A DNA stretch of 64,000 nt, taken from the NCBI GenBank assembly GCA_965140355.1, contig OZ223194.1, forward strand, positions 930,001-994,000, read 5' to 3'. The notes under the pieces were generated by a model. It worked only from the letters and a program-made list of their open reading frames with translations, did no database searches and was not told the origin of the DNA. Each line of letters begins with the position of its first letter. Position 1 is the first letter of the stretch. The stretch comes from Acetobacterium sp965140355 (GTDB lineage: Bacteria; Bacillota; Clostridia; Eubacteriales; Eubacteriaceae). Shown one piece after another: positions 18,187 to 27,642 of the stretch. A program made the translations under genes and the position numbers.

Positions 18187-19677
18187 CTAAACAAAACTCA
18201 CTACTTTGCCAATATCGATAATTAAAATCATCCGTTTTCCTTCATTGAGTTTTCCAACGCCTTCCAACCAATCACTGTCAACTTCACTGCTTAATATTTC
18301 AGTTGGCACTTCAATGAGTTTTTTTTCAAATCTGAGTACTTCTGAAACCGAATCGACAATAATCCCCGTTCGTGTGCCATTAAAATCGGCGATAATAATC
18401 CGGGTCGCATCGGTTTGCTCTTTTTCCGAAATTTTTAGTAACCGTCTCAGATCGAGGGCCGGAATGATATTTCCGCGTAAATTTACAATCCCTTCGATGT
18501 AATGCGGTGCATTTGGCACTTTTGTTACTTCAGTCATCCGATTAATTTCCTGAACATTATCAATTTTAATGCCATACTCTTCCTGATCAATTTTAAAGGT
18601 AACTAATTGGACCTCATCAAGCATCTCATTTTGATCGCTTTTTACCTCATCATTCGCTCCTTCAATTTCTTCAGTCCCGATGATTGGTTGAATTGAATCA
18701 GATAAAACAAGTTTTGATGGTTCTAAAATCAGAATCATCCGTTTTCCATTATTCAGTTTTGCAATGCCTTTTAATTGTTCGCCGCTTTGTGCTGAAAATT
18801 GCAACGGTGGTTGAATACTTGTTTTTGATACTCTTAACACTTCCGAAACTTTATCAACCATAATTCCCGCCGTAAAATTCCCCATATCGACAACCAGTAT
18901 CCGATTATGATCATCAATTTCGATGTGTTCCATACCAAAATACTTTCGCAGATTAATAATCGGCAGTAACTTATCGCGCAGTGAAAGAACCCCCTCAATA
19001 TAGGCTTCACAATTTGGAACCTTCACGATTTGGGGGACCCGGATGATTTCTTGCACCTTCATAATTTCAAAAGCATATTCTTCATGATCAATGACAAACG
19101 AAACCAACTGCTCCTCATCAACTGATTTATCTTCGGCAGTATTGGTTAATTCGGAATGATAGCTTACTTTATCATTTTCATTCGCTATTTTTTCTTTTGT
19201 TGACGCTTTAACTTTAAGTGCCTCAACAACATCTAAGAGCATCACCAGTCGTTCGCCGTTATTCAACTTCACGACCCCCTCGATAAAATCATCATCAATA
19301 TTTCTGACAATCTCCGGGGTATCTTCAATATCAGAAATTGGCACACGTATAACTTCCGATACTTTATCAACAATAATTCCTGTCGCTTTACCTTCTACAT
19401 CAATAACTAAAACACGACTGTTCTCATCTTTTTCTTTTTGTTCCAGATTAAACTTAATCCGACCATCAATGATTGGAAGTACATCGCCTCTGAGATTGCA
19501 AGCCCCTTCCACGTAGATCGGAGCATTAGGTATTTTGGTGATAGCTGGCACTCTGATAATTTCTTTTACATCCATGATATCAGTGCCAAATTCATCCTCG
19601 CCCAGCCTGAACGTCACTAATTGGCGTTCTGTCACTCCGGTATTTTTTAAACTAGCAGCCATTGCCATCGCCCCCAT
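18187..19677 (-). CDS. triple-domain CheW coupling protein
   Basis: 496 aa made of three consecutive CheW domains, each opening with a QLVTF or QLVSF strand and containing VxEIxRxxxxTKVPN, a YIEGxxxLRGxxxP stretch and a GIIVDxVSEVLR strand (~residues 20-160, 190-335, 360-495). Most CheW proteins have one such domain. A triple CheW could bridge several kinases or receptors and stiffen a soluble array. Its start is 2 bp after the mcp stop; alternative ATGs at codons 4 and 6 are possible and the site is a G run. Confidence 0.88.
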   Translation of the reverse strand: MGAMAMAASLKNTGVTERQLVTFRLGEDEFGTDIMDVKEIIRVPAITKIPNAPIYVEGACNLRGDVLPIIDGRIKFNLEQKEKDENSRVLVIDVEGKATGIIVDKVSEVIRVPISDIEDTPEIVRNIDDDFIEGVVKLNNGERLVMLLDVVEALKVKASTKEKIANENDKVSYHSELTNTAEDKSVDEEQLVSFVIDHEEYAFEIMKVQEIIRVPQIVKVPNCEAYIEGVLSLRDKLLPIINLRKYFGMEHIEIDDHNRILVVDMGNFTAGIMVDKVSEVLRVSKTSIQPPLQFSAQSGEQLKGIAKLNNGKRMILILEPSKLVLSDSIQPIIGTEEIEGANDEVKSDQNEMLDEVQLVTFKIDQEEYGIKIDNVQEINRMTEVTKVPNAPHYIEGIVNLRGNIIPALDLRRLLKISEKEQTDATRIIIADFNGTRTGIIVDSVSEVLRFEKKLIEVPTEILSSEVDSDWLEGVGKLNEGKRMILIIDIGKVVSFV

Positions 19678-19679
19678 TT

Positions 19680-21623
19680 CTACATATTCTGCAGTTCATC
19701 CGCAAGTCCCGAAATTTCTTCAATTGCTTCGGCCAGTTCCTGCATCCCTTTTGACTGTTGACTTGCCGCGGTAGCCGCTTGTTCAGCTCCGCTACTGGCT
19801 TCCTGGGCCGCCGTCGCAATTTGATCAACGCCTTTTGTTGCCTGTTCGAGAGCAATTTGTGACTCTTCTGCGCCCGTTTTAATTTCATGGGTGCCTTCTA
19901 ACATTATAATCATGTTTTCTTCAATGGTATTGAGGTTAATGGTCGTTTTTTTGGATTTTTCGACTTCCGCAAAAGAAGCTTTACTGGATGTATCCGTATC
20001 GGCTGAAACACGCTGAATCTGATTTTGGATGGCTCGGACAAGATCCTTGATTTTGTCCGCATTTTCCGCTGATTCATTGGCAAGAGCCCTGATATCCCCG
20101 GCAACCACCGAAAATCCCCGGCCAAACTCTCCCGCTCTGGCGGCTTCAATGGAACCATTAATCGCCAGCATATTCGTCTGAATTGAAACATTAACGATCG
20201 CGTCAACGATCTTGTCAATACTTAATGCCGTTTCTTCGAGACTTTTAATGTTTTTTGCGGCATCCATTGAGATTTCAGCCGAATTTGTTATGCCTGCAAT
20301 CATGCTATCAACCGCTATTTTATTTTCTTCTAGCAGTTCCTGCAGTTCAGACACTTTTTCACTGGAGAACCCGGCTCTTTCGCTCATTTGAGTTGATGCA
20401 ACCAACAGTTTTTCGGCAAATACCGAACCTTTTTCAGCATTTTCAGCTTGTAAAAGTGCGCCTGATGAGACTTGTTCCATTGCTTTAAGGATCTCTGCTG
20501 CCGTTGAATTAGCTTCTTCGACATTCGCCGAAAGTTCTTCGGAAGCCGCCGCCAATGACTCCGATGACTTTTGGGCATCGGTTGAACTCTTGAGATCCTC
20601 CGCCATTTGCGACAGATCGGCAGCACCGGCATTTAACTCGTTAAAGGCTTTACTTTGCATTTGAATCGCTTTTTCAACTTCTTCGGCGGCACTACTTTGT
20701 TCTTCAGAAGCCGCCGCAATCGTTTCTGCAATCGCCAAAAATTCCAAGGCCCCTTTATTGGCATCTATTGCATTTTGCGATACTTCAGCAATCCCCTTCA
20801 TCGCCACATTAACCCCTTCATTAATTTTAATGAGGTCTTGTGTCGTTTTAGCGGCCTTTTCAACTTCACTGTTGGCTACCTTGCCAGCATTTTCAATGTC
20901 AAGCACAACAACTTTTACATTGCTTTGAATTTCATTAACTAATGCCCGAATATTTGTTGCTGACTTTTCCGATGTTTCGGCAAGATTTCTGACCTCATCG
21001 GCTACCACCGCAAAGCCTTTACCATGTTCTCCCGCCCGTGCTGCTTCAATGGCCGCATTCAGTGCCAGGAGATTGGTTTGATCAGCAATGCGAACAACGG
21101 CTTGAACAATTTCGCCAACTTCATTCGATTGTCGCTCTAACTCCGCAATTAACTTCACCGACTCGCTATTGGTCTCCGCGGATTCTTTGATCCCTTCAAT
21201 CATCAATTCAATATCGCTGGATATGTTGGCAACTAACGCCTTAGCGTCTTCCGCTCTTTCAAGTGATTCTTTCGCACGCTTATCGGCTGTCACCGATGCT
21301 TTTTCAACCTGATTAATAGCCGCTCGGGACTCTTCCGCGGCTGACGCCGCTTCACTTGCACCGCTGGAAATTTGCGCCATGGTTGCCGCTAATTCTTCGG
21401 CCGCACTACTAGCTTCCTCAATGCCCGAAGCCATTTGTTCAGTTGCAACCGCAATCCGTTCTGCTAATTGTTGCTGCTTTGCCAGGGTTCGTGCTCTTAC
21501 CTTATCCTTCGCCTGCCTTCTGGCTAATTCTCTTTTTCGTTCCATTTCATCCGATGCGGCCATTGATTCAAACGAGACCTTTTCCCGTTTTTCACTTGAA
21601 GGCATTGCCAACTTTTTATCCAT
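19680..21623 (-). CDS. soluble methyl-accepting protein with two tandem signalling domains
   Basis: 647 aa, with no membrane segment, no ligand-binding domain and no HAMP. Two receptor signalling tips are present: residues ~178-212 (IADQTNLLALNAA...GKGFAVVADEVR) and ~478-512 (VSIQTNMLAINGS...GRGFSVVAGDIR), 300 residues apart. Long Ala/Glu-rich coiled coils with several EEA/QSSAAEE-type candidate methylation sites flank both. The second tip is diverged at core positions. The protein may fold as two hairpins in tandem and join two kinase arrays, or one tip may be structural. Strong AGGAGG upstream. Confidence 0.88.
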   Translation of the reverse strand: MDKKLAMPSSEKREKVSFESMAASDEMERKRELARRQAKDKVRARTLAKQQQLAERIAVATEQMASGIEEASSAAEELAATMAQISSGASEAASAAEESRAAINQVEKASVTADKRAKESLERAEDAKALVANISSDIELMIEGIKESAETNSESVKLIAELERQSNEVGEIVQAVVRIADQTNLLALNAAIEAARAGEHGKGFAVVADEVRNLAETSEKSATNIRALVNEIQSNVKVVVLDIENAGKVANSEVEKAAKTTQDLIKINEGVNVAMKGIAEVSQNAIDANKGALEFLAIAETIAAASEEQSSAAEEVEKAIQMQSKAFNELNAGAADLSQMAEDLKSSTDAQKSSESLAAASEELSANVEEANSTAAEILKAMEQVSSGALLQAENAEKGSVFAEKLLVASTQMSERAGFSSEKVSELQELLEENKIAVDSMIAGITNSAEISMDAAKNIKSLEETALSIDKIVDAIVNVSIQTNMLAINGSIEAARAGEFGRGFSVVAGDIRALANESAENADKIKDLVRAIQNQIQRVSADTDTSSKASFAEVEKSKKTTINLNTIEENMIIMLEGTHEIKTGAEESQIALEQATKGVDQIATAAQEASSGAEQAATAASQQSKGMQELAEAIEEISGLADELQNM

Positions 21624-21699
21624 AATATTCTTGACCTCCTAAAGTCTTATTCACTCATGCACCCATACATTTTTACGCACTGGTCTTAGACACTCTCTA

Positions 21700-22059
21700 T
21701 TAGTCTTTGAATTTGTTCAAGTTTTTTATTACGGATTCATTTTTATAGGGTTTAACAATAAAACCTTTCGCCCCGTTTAAAATTGCTTGTTGTACATATT
21801 TTTCCTGACCAAGTGCCGAAACCATAATCACCGTCGGTACAACATCCATTTTTTTGATTTCCTTCATACATTCAAGTCCATCCATTACCGGCATGGTAAT
21901 ATCCAATGTGACGAGGTCTGGACTGAATTCCCGAATTTTTTCCAATGCTACCTTGCCGTTTTCCGCTTCGGCTACCACTTCAAACCCGTTGCTTTCTAAT
22001 AAATTTTTAAGCTGGATTCGGATAAATACCGCATCATCTACAATTAATACCTTCGTCAT
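21700..22059 (-). CDS. cheY: chemotaxis response regulator CheY
   Basis: 119 aa receiver with D8-D9, phospho-acceptor D53 (TLDITMPVMDG), Ser in MVSALG and Lys in VKPYK. First gene of the chemosensory operon, 76 bp before the receptor gene. It may act on the flagellar motor or on another output; no flagellar gene is in the window. Confidence 0.9.
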   Translation of the reverse strand: MTKVLIVDDAVFIRIQLKNLLESNGFEVVAEAENGKVALEKIREFSPDLVTLDITMPVMDGLECMKEIKKMDVVPTVIMVSALGQEKYVQQAILNGAKGFIVKPYKNESVIKNLNKFKD

Positions 22060-22475
22060 AGTCTACCTACCTCTTCTAAAAAGAATATTCAGCTAAAAAT
22101 GCTACTCACAAAACGCACAAATGATATCAAAACAACTTTAAAACTCCATAAATGAGCAGATGACACTAAAACAATTTTAAAGCATTATAAGTGATATTTA
22201 ATCGTAATTAATGCGTTTTAAACATCCTTTTTTTAGTCTTATCCAAGATAAATCTAGCATAATAAACGTTACTATTTTTATCAATAATCAATCATGACAA
22301 ATAGTGACTATTAAACAACACTTTATCAATTTTCGTTGTTTAATAGTCACTATTTGTGAAATCTGCCTTTTAACTCGTTTGCTTACTCACCTTTTGTTTA
22401 GTATAATATTGTTTAATATAATATTTGAATAAAGTTATATAATAAATTTTTTTTTTGAAAGGATAACTTTTTTAC
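22060..22475. other. divergent intergenic region cheY / tetR
   Basis: 416 bp, very AT-rich. It must carry the promoters of the chemosensory operon (leftward) and of the TetR gene (rightward; several TATAAT-like boxes at 22400-22440). Its main structure is the long inverted repeat at 22297-22357. No ORF or RNA gene is visible. Confidence 0.6.
22297..22357. repeat. 23-bp perfect inverted repeat
   Basis: Arms 22297-22319 and 22335-22357 are exact reverse complements (they include AGTGACTATTAAACAAC) around a 15-nt spacer. No T run follows on either strand, so it is not a classical terminator. It lies ~120 bp before tetR and ~240 bp before cheY. It could be an operator, an mRNA hairpin, or the footprint of a small mobile repeat. 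Confidence 0.75.
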
Positions 22476-23054
22476 ATGGAAAAAAAACACATCGATCGCA
22501 GAGTTCGAAAAACAGAACAGCAACTGCAATCGGGCTTAATCCAATTAATGCAAAAAAAAAACATTCATAAAATAACTGTCCGTGAACTATCCGATTTGGT
22601 GGATATTAACCGTGGAACATTTTATCTCCATTACAAAGATGTGTTTGATATGCTGGATCAAATGGAAAAAAAACTAACTTCCGATTTTCTCGAAATTCTT
22701 AATCATTGTCCTTCATTAGTCGTACGAAACAATGTCCTTCCACTTCTCGTTGAGGTATTCTCTTTTATCGAATCAAACGAAGGAATGATGCGCGTAGTAT
22801 TATGTAAAAATCAAGATCCTTTTTTTTTAGAAGTTTTAAAAAATAGTGTTAAAATGAGATTTTTTAATGACTGGAAAAAAAAATATTTTACTCCCGTACC
22901 CAAGGAAACCGATTATTTCTTTTCCTATTTTCAATCCGGATGCATTGGTTTAATTTGCCTCTGGTTGGACAACGGAATGGCCGAATCCCCAAAGCAGATT
23001 GCTAAACTTGTTGAAAATCTGATCTTAAAAGGTGATTCTTTTTTTTATGAGTAA
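22476..23054 (+). CDS. TetR/AcrR-family transcriptional regulator
   Basis: 192 aa. N-terminal HTH (ITVRELSDLVDINRGTFYLHYKDVFDMLDQM, residues ~30-60) of the TetR family; the C-terminal half resembles the DhaS/TetR_C_7 type regulators of Firmicutes. It stands alone, divergent from the chemosensory operon; no partner gene lies next to it, so the target is unclear. It may control its own promoter through the long inverted repeat upstream, but this is only positional. Confidence 0.8.
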   Translation: MEKKHIDRRVRKTEQQLQSGLIQLMQKKNIHKITVRELSDLVDINRGTFYLHYKDVFDMLDQMEKKLTSDFLEILNHCPSLVVRNNVLPLLVEVFSFIESNEGMMRVVLCKNQDPFFLEVLKNSVKMRFFNDWKKKYFTPVPKETDYFFSYFQSGCIGLICLWLDNGMAESPKQIAKLVENLILKGDSFFYE

Positions 23055-23154
23055 CTTAATTTATTCAATTTTCCGATTAACAAAACTTTGTAACCAACGT
23101 CTAAGTGTAAACCATTACATACCTTGATTTCTTCTCGTCGATGATGCCAAAAAG

Positions 23155-23179
23155 ACCTGTTACTTTAACGGTAACAGGT
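23155..23179 (-). terminator. probable terminator downstream of the MutS-like pseudogene
   Basis: ACCTGTTAC (23155-23163) pairs with GTAACAGGT (23171-23179), 7-nt loop. On the minus strand a short T run follows (A5 at 23149-23153). It lies ~160 bp past the minus-strand gene; it could also serve the tetR gene on the plus strand. Confidence 0.5.
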
Positions 23180-23337
23180 TCAGGCTATTAAAGCTTTTAT
23201 AATTAAGCCTGTCGTTATTCACGACAACGGCAAGATCACCAATAAGTTAATCGATCACTTAACCCAACGATAAAGATTTTTCCATCATCTTTTTTTAATC
23301 CTTAAACAAGGGCACAAGACTTTACAGCCCCTTTTTC

Positions 23338-25005
23338 CTAAGCAAACACCGGCCATTTTTCAGTTTCGCTAAACGTATCCACCAATTCATGGGCATCCTT
23401 AATGATCTCCTGATCAAATTCCAAATAATTCAATAAGGCAATCGCGTTTTTGGTTTGAGCCGGACCGGTATACAATTGATAATCAAATAAAATGGTCTCG
23501 TCGGTAATTGTCTCCTGGAAGTGATAGTTATCATAACTATTCACTAAAATATTCGTCAGCTCAATATCGTGAGTAGCAATCAGACACAGACAATTTTTAC
23601 CGTCCAAATAACTAAGAATCGCTGCCGATGCCGCGATCCGCTCGATCGTATTGGTGCCTTTTAATATTTCATCAATAAAACAGAGACAGGGATAATGATC
23701 AACCTGCTCAATTGTCCGTTTCAGAGCTTTAATTTCAGCCATAAAATAACTGTCTCCCGCCAAGATATCATCACTCACAGCCATCGCCGTAATCGGTAAA
23801 CAGCGGGATAATGAAAAGCTGCTGGCGGTGCAGGTATAAATGGTTTGGGCAAAGATACTATTAAGTGCCAACGCCTTAACAAAGGTCGATTTTCCTGATG
23901 CATTCGAGCCGGTAATTAAACTGTTTTGCTGGAGTTTAATATCATTCGGCACCGGCGATTTTATTAAAGGGTGATATAAATCGGTAGTAACGACTTAAAA
24001 CGTTTCGGTGAAGGTTGGTGTCACAGTCCCTGCCAAACTTTTACGAAACGATGCCAACGCAATACTCATATCCAACTCGCCAATATTCTGATAAATACGA
24101 TAAAAAGCGGCTTTATTTTTAGACACTACCGCAATTGCTTTGTTATAGGTTCTAAAATCGTAGAGCGTGACAATTTTCAGATAATCCAGCAATAGGTCAA
24201 GATCGGAGCCTCCGCTCATCATCATCCCGGCAAGTTTGCCGGCAAGTGCTTTAAAAGGAATGTTGTCTTGTTCAATCTGAGCCACCAAAACTTTTAGACT
24301 GCCAGTGGTTTCGTCAGCTGTCAAGCGGTTGCAGCATCTGAGAATCGCTGATAAGTATTGAATCGTCAACAAGTTTTTGGCAATTTCCTTTTTGAAATAA
24401 TAATGTACACATCCATTAACAATCACTGAAGTGATCAAACTAACCAGGCCGATGGTAGCATTAATAAATATGATCCCAATACATAACAGCGGAATGATTG
24501 ACAGGATCGTATAGATCATGGGATTTTTTAGGGCTTTTATCTGACTTTCAAAAATTAGTGCCGAGACGTCATTATAATTTGCTTTGCCTAATTGGGAAAG
24601 AATCATTTGAATTTCCAGCCGTTTCTTAGGATTATCCGCAAAATAAGTAATCAGCTGATCTCTTTTCTTAAGCGGTTCCTCCTCCCAGCTTGGCTCATGA
24701 AGGGTTGCATACAACACTTCATCACCAACCGAGGTCAGACAGGTATTCATCCGTTTAAAGACATCATCCATATCCAAATCACTCCAGGTCAATTCATCAA
24801 TCGCTACCTCAATCGATTCATATTTAAGCTTACGATCCCAATAATCAGACACACTTCCCCAAATCGATGAATCAAAACTGGTTGGCGCTTTTCCAAATTC
24901 ATTTATTAATTGTCTGCGAAAATTCAGTCGGGCTTTGCGACTGGAAAATAGATTAAAGATTATAAATGCCACAATCCCAATCGCTACAAAAAACAATACT
25001 TCCAT
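23338..25005 (-). pseudogene. MutS-family ATPase interrupted by one in-frame TAA
   Basis: One frame of 556 codons with a single TAA at 23995-23997. Before it: two membrane-like helices near the N-terminus and ~170-215, and a helical MutS core-like region, ending in PTFTETF. After it the same frame continues VVTTDLYHPLIKSPVPND into the MutS ATPase: Walker A TGSNASGKST, Walker B CLCFIDEILKGTNTIER and the ATHD motif. YHPLI...P before the P-loop is the normal family sequence, so the gene is intact apart from the stop. The downstream part could restart at GTG 23952 but would lack the core. It is the small membrane-associated MutS-like family, not MutS1 or MutS2. Confidence 0.8.
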
Positions 25006-25179
25006 TTATATCTCCTCAAATTATGGCCTGCTACTAAATTTTTTTGAATAATAATCAAAAAACAATGCCTTTAATATACCGTATTGCCAAATTTATGTCA
25101 ACTTAACGGAATGATTGATCCGCCTATTAGGCCTCTCAATAAGACAAAACCGATCGTCGCACGCTCACTTTTAATCGCA

Positions 25180-26055
25180 TTATCGATCGGGATGATACCA
25201 AGAGGGAACGGGGTTTTGCATATTATCAAACCACTCAAGTACATCAGATGCCTGTTTCATCATTGTGTCAACATCACTTTGCCCAAACGGAAGCGCCCAA
25301 TAAATTGAAGAAAGCGTGTTACTTGCAATGTAAAAAGCAAGCAGTTTGAAAAATTCTAATGGTGGTTTACTGCCAAAATATCCATCCAGCTGGCCGGTCG
25401 CAAAATAAGGACTTTTTGCCGCACACCATACAATTCGATTAAATTCTTCCCATGGATCGCCAAAATCAAACCGGTCAAAATCAATAATCACTAACTGATT
25501 ATTTTCCAACATCATATTACCGATGTGATAGTCGCCGTGCTGAAAACATTGCGGGCGATTCTTGAGTAACGCACGGTTATTTTTTATATACTCAATAACT
25601 TTATCATCCCCTTTAAATGTCAGCGGGCATTCCTGATATTTTTTGATTTTAAAATTTGTTTTTCGATTAAAACGGCTATCCCATGCCTCCTGATTTTCAG
25701 GTGCCGGAAGCGCATGAATTTTTTTTAATATTTCTCCCGACTTTATCCCCAAAAGATATTGCTCACTTTCAGGTAACAAAGCGATCGTATCTTCAATATC
25801 CGTACCCTCTATCCAGGTATATAAAGCGTATACACCGTCTTTACAAGTTCCAAATTCAACCGGTTTACAGATGGCAACATCAAGCGCCGCTACTTCTTGA
25901 AGAATTGAAAATAATGCTCTTCTTGTTTCAAATCGTTCTATTGGTGAAATTCTAAGCAAATACTTGCTACCATCATCTTTTTTGACTTGGTACTTTTTAT
26001 CCTCCGACCATCCTTTATCAATAGGAATCATCGAGACAAATTGAAATTCAGTCAT
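25180..26055 (-). CDS. phosphotransferase of the aminoglycoside phosphotransferase (APH) family
   Basis: 291 aa kinase-like protein. It has the catalytic loop CFQHGDYHIGNMM (HGDxxxxN) around residue 190 and the metal-binding IDFDRFDFGDPW after it. The N-terminal lobe carries KKDDGSKYLLRIS. Members phosphorylate aminoglycosides, macrolides, homoserine, choline or other small molecules; this sequence does not match a known resistance enzyme closely enough to name a drug. Good AAGGAG site. Single gene between the MutS-like pseudogene and a repeat copy. Confidence 0.8.
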   Translation of the reverse strand: MTEFQFVSMIPIDKGWSEDKKYQVKKDDGSKYLLRISPIERFETRRALFSILQEVAALDVAICKPVEFGTCKDGVYALYTWIEGTDIEDTIALLPESEQYLLGIKSGEILKKIHALPAPENQEAWDSRFNRKTNFKIKKYQECPLTFKGDDKVIEYIKNNRALLKNRPQCFQHGDYHIGNMMLENNQLVIIDFDRFDFGDPWEEFNRIVWCAAKSPYFATGQLDGYFGSKPPLEFFKLLAFYIASNTLSSIYWALPFGQSDVDTMMKQASDVLEWFDNMQNPVPSWYHPDR

Positions 26056-26089
26056 TACTCAACTCCTTGACTAAAACTAATTTAGGTCA

Positions 26090-26136
26090 TTGCGAAAATG
26101 CCGTGAGCTTTGGGCCCCGTTTCGCACGAAACAATT
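26090..26136 (-). repeat. TTGCGAAA repeat family, copy B (half element)
   Basis: Starts TTGCGAAAATGCC, contains GAGCTTTGGGCCCCGTTTCGCAC and ends GAAACAATT. It matches, in reverse complement, the right half of the full copy at 63792-63989. The left half is absent. It abuts the end of the broken phosphatidyltransferase gene. Confidence 0.75.
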
Positions 26137-26138
26137 CC

Positions 26139-26671
26139 TCACTTTAAAAAAATACTGGCTCTGTTGAGGTCTAAGCTTTTTGATGTAAGTATGATAAGAA
26201 GCTCTTCGAGCGATGCCAAAAACGCTAAAACGCCTGTTAAAATGAGCATCTTATTCCCCACAAAAGAATAACTTAACGGACAAAAGAAAAAAACAAACCC
26301 GTTAATTTATTAGCGCTTGTATGAATACTTGCGATCTTTTTGAATTTTATTTTTGCCAATACGACATTTCCGATTCGCAGGATGAAAATGATGACAATTC
26401 CCACAAACATTAGCACGGTCACTTGATTTTGCTTTATCACCGTTATGATGATCATAACGCTCAAAAAAAAGTCGGCCATACTATCCAGCCTTGCCCCGAA
26501 CAAAGTTTCAGTGCCAGTTTTTCGTGCGATATAACCATCTAAAACATCGGTTAAACCACATATCAAATATCCCCCTATAAAAAGCCCGCTGCGAAAATCA
26601 ATCAACAATAAACCAAGCGATAAAAAAATTCTAGCTGAAGTTATTATGTTGGGAATGGACACTTTTTTCAT
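26139..26671 (-). pseudogene. CDP-alcohol phosphatidyltransferase, frameshifted
   Basis: The first 132 codons encode a membrane protein with the full family motif DG-x2-AR-x8-G-x3-D-x3-D (DGYIARKTG...GARLDSMAD) and end early at FFSFVR. A 7-base T run (minus strand, ~26286-26292) lies just before this. Shifting frame there restores a normal C-terminus: LCPLSYSFVGNK...LEELLIIL...LDLNRASIF and a stop at 26139. So one base was gained or lost in the homopolymer (or misread). The catalytic motif is intact, but two or more membrane helices would be missing from the short form. The substrate (glycerol-phosphate, serine or another alcohol) cannot be told. Confidence 0.75.
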
Positions 26672-26773
26672 CCGTTATATCCTTTGCACCACTTGTTACG
26701 TATTTGTTTAATGGCTTGCTGCCCCAAGCGTATCATTACCACTATCAATCGTTTCATTTGTGCTCTTTCAATT

Positions 26774-27448
26774 TCATAAAAGATCGATTAACTCATTAAA
26801 ATTCTGAATGATCAAGTCAGGTTTTATCGGATTGCTCCATTTTCGGTTATCTCGATTAATCCAGCAGCTTGTGATTCCGGCCCTATGAGCACCTAAAATA
26901 TCCGCCGAACTATCCCCAATATGGATGATTTCCTTTGGGTCTGCATCCATTTGACTTAAGACGGTTCGAAAGAATTTACCGCTTTTATCGCCCTTATAAC
27001 TTTTTAGGTCATCTGAAATGAAGGCTTTATCATATCTTATCTTACATATTAAATCGTCCACCATCAAATGGTTAGAATCGCTGGAAAGGATAATTTGATA
27101 TTTGGGGCGGAGTTTGGCAATGCAGTCTAAGACTTCATGATAAAAAGGAGCTTTCGAATGCTGATCCATCAAATTTTCTACTACGTCCTGTGGTGAAATT
27201 TTAAATGCCAAATTTTCAATGGCCTTATGAGCACATTCCTGATACACTTCATCCATTGTTTTAAACGGTTCCGCTTGCACCGCCTGCTCATAAACATTGG
27301 GAAATGTCCTTAAAATTGCTTTTGCACCCTGCCTTGCTTTTTCATCGGTGTAGTCATCTTTTAAAATGCCGCGCCAAATTTCGGGTATCCGTTCGTTGAC
27401 ATCTACCAGTGTCTGAAAAATATCAAAACTAATTATTTTATAATTCAT
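26774..27448 (-). CDS. HAD-superfamily hydrolase
   Basis: 224 aa. HAD motif I is SFDIFQTLVD at the N-terminus (nucleophile D9), motif II LSSDSN (~residue 118), motif III Lys in KSYKGDKSG and motif IV IHIGDSSADILGA (~175-187). The helical cap is of the subclass I type. It is probably a small-molecule phosphatase; the substrate is unknown. Good AGAGGAG site, single gene. Confidence 0.85.
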   Translation of the reverse strand: MNYKIISFDIFQTLVDVNERIPEIWRGILKDDYTDEKARQGAKAILRTFPNVYEQAVQAEPFKTMDEVYQECAHKAIENLAFKISPQDVVENLMDQHSKAPFYHEVLDCIAKLRPKYQIILSSDSNHLMVDDLICKIRYDKAFISDDLKSYKGDKSGKFFRTVLSQMDADPKEIIHIGDSSADILGAHRAGITSCWINRDNRKWSNPIKPDLIIQNFNELIDLL

Positions 27449-27642
27449 GAAGACTCCTCTTTGCTCACTGCATAAAAAACTACTCGATGATCATTATACG
27501 GATCACGACCAGTCAATATATTTTTAATACTTGCTGCTTTTGAAAAAACAATCGGTCTTATTATCTTTTCGACATTCTCTTGATTAAAATAGTGATTCCA
27601 AAACCGACTGAAATTTATTCTCCAATTTACTGGCGGCTAATT

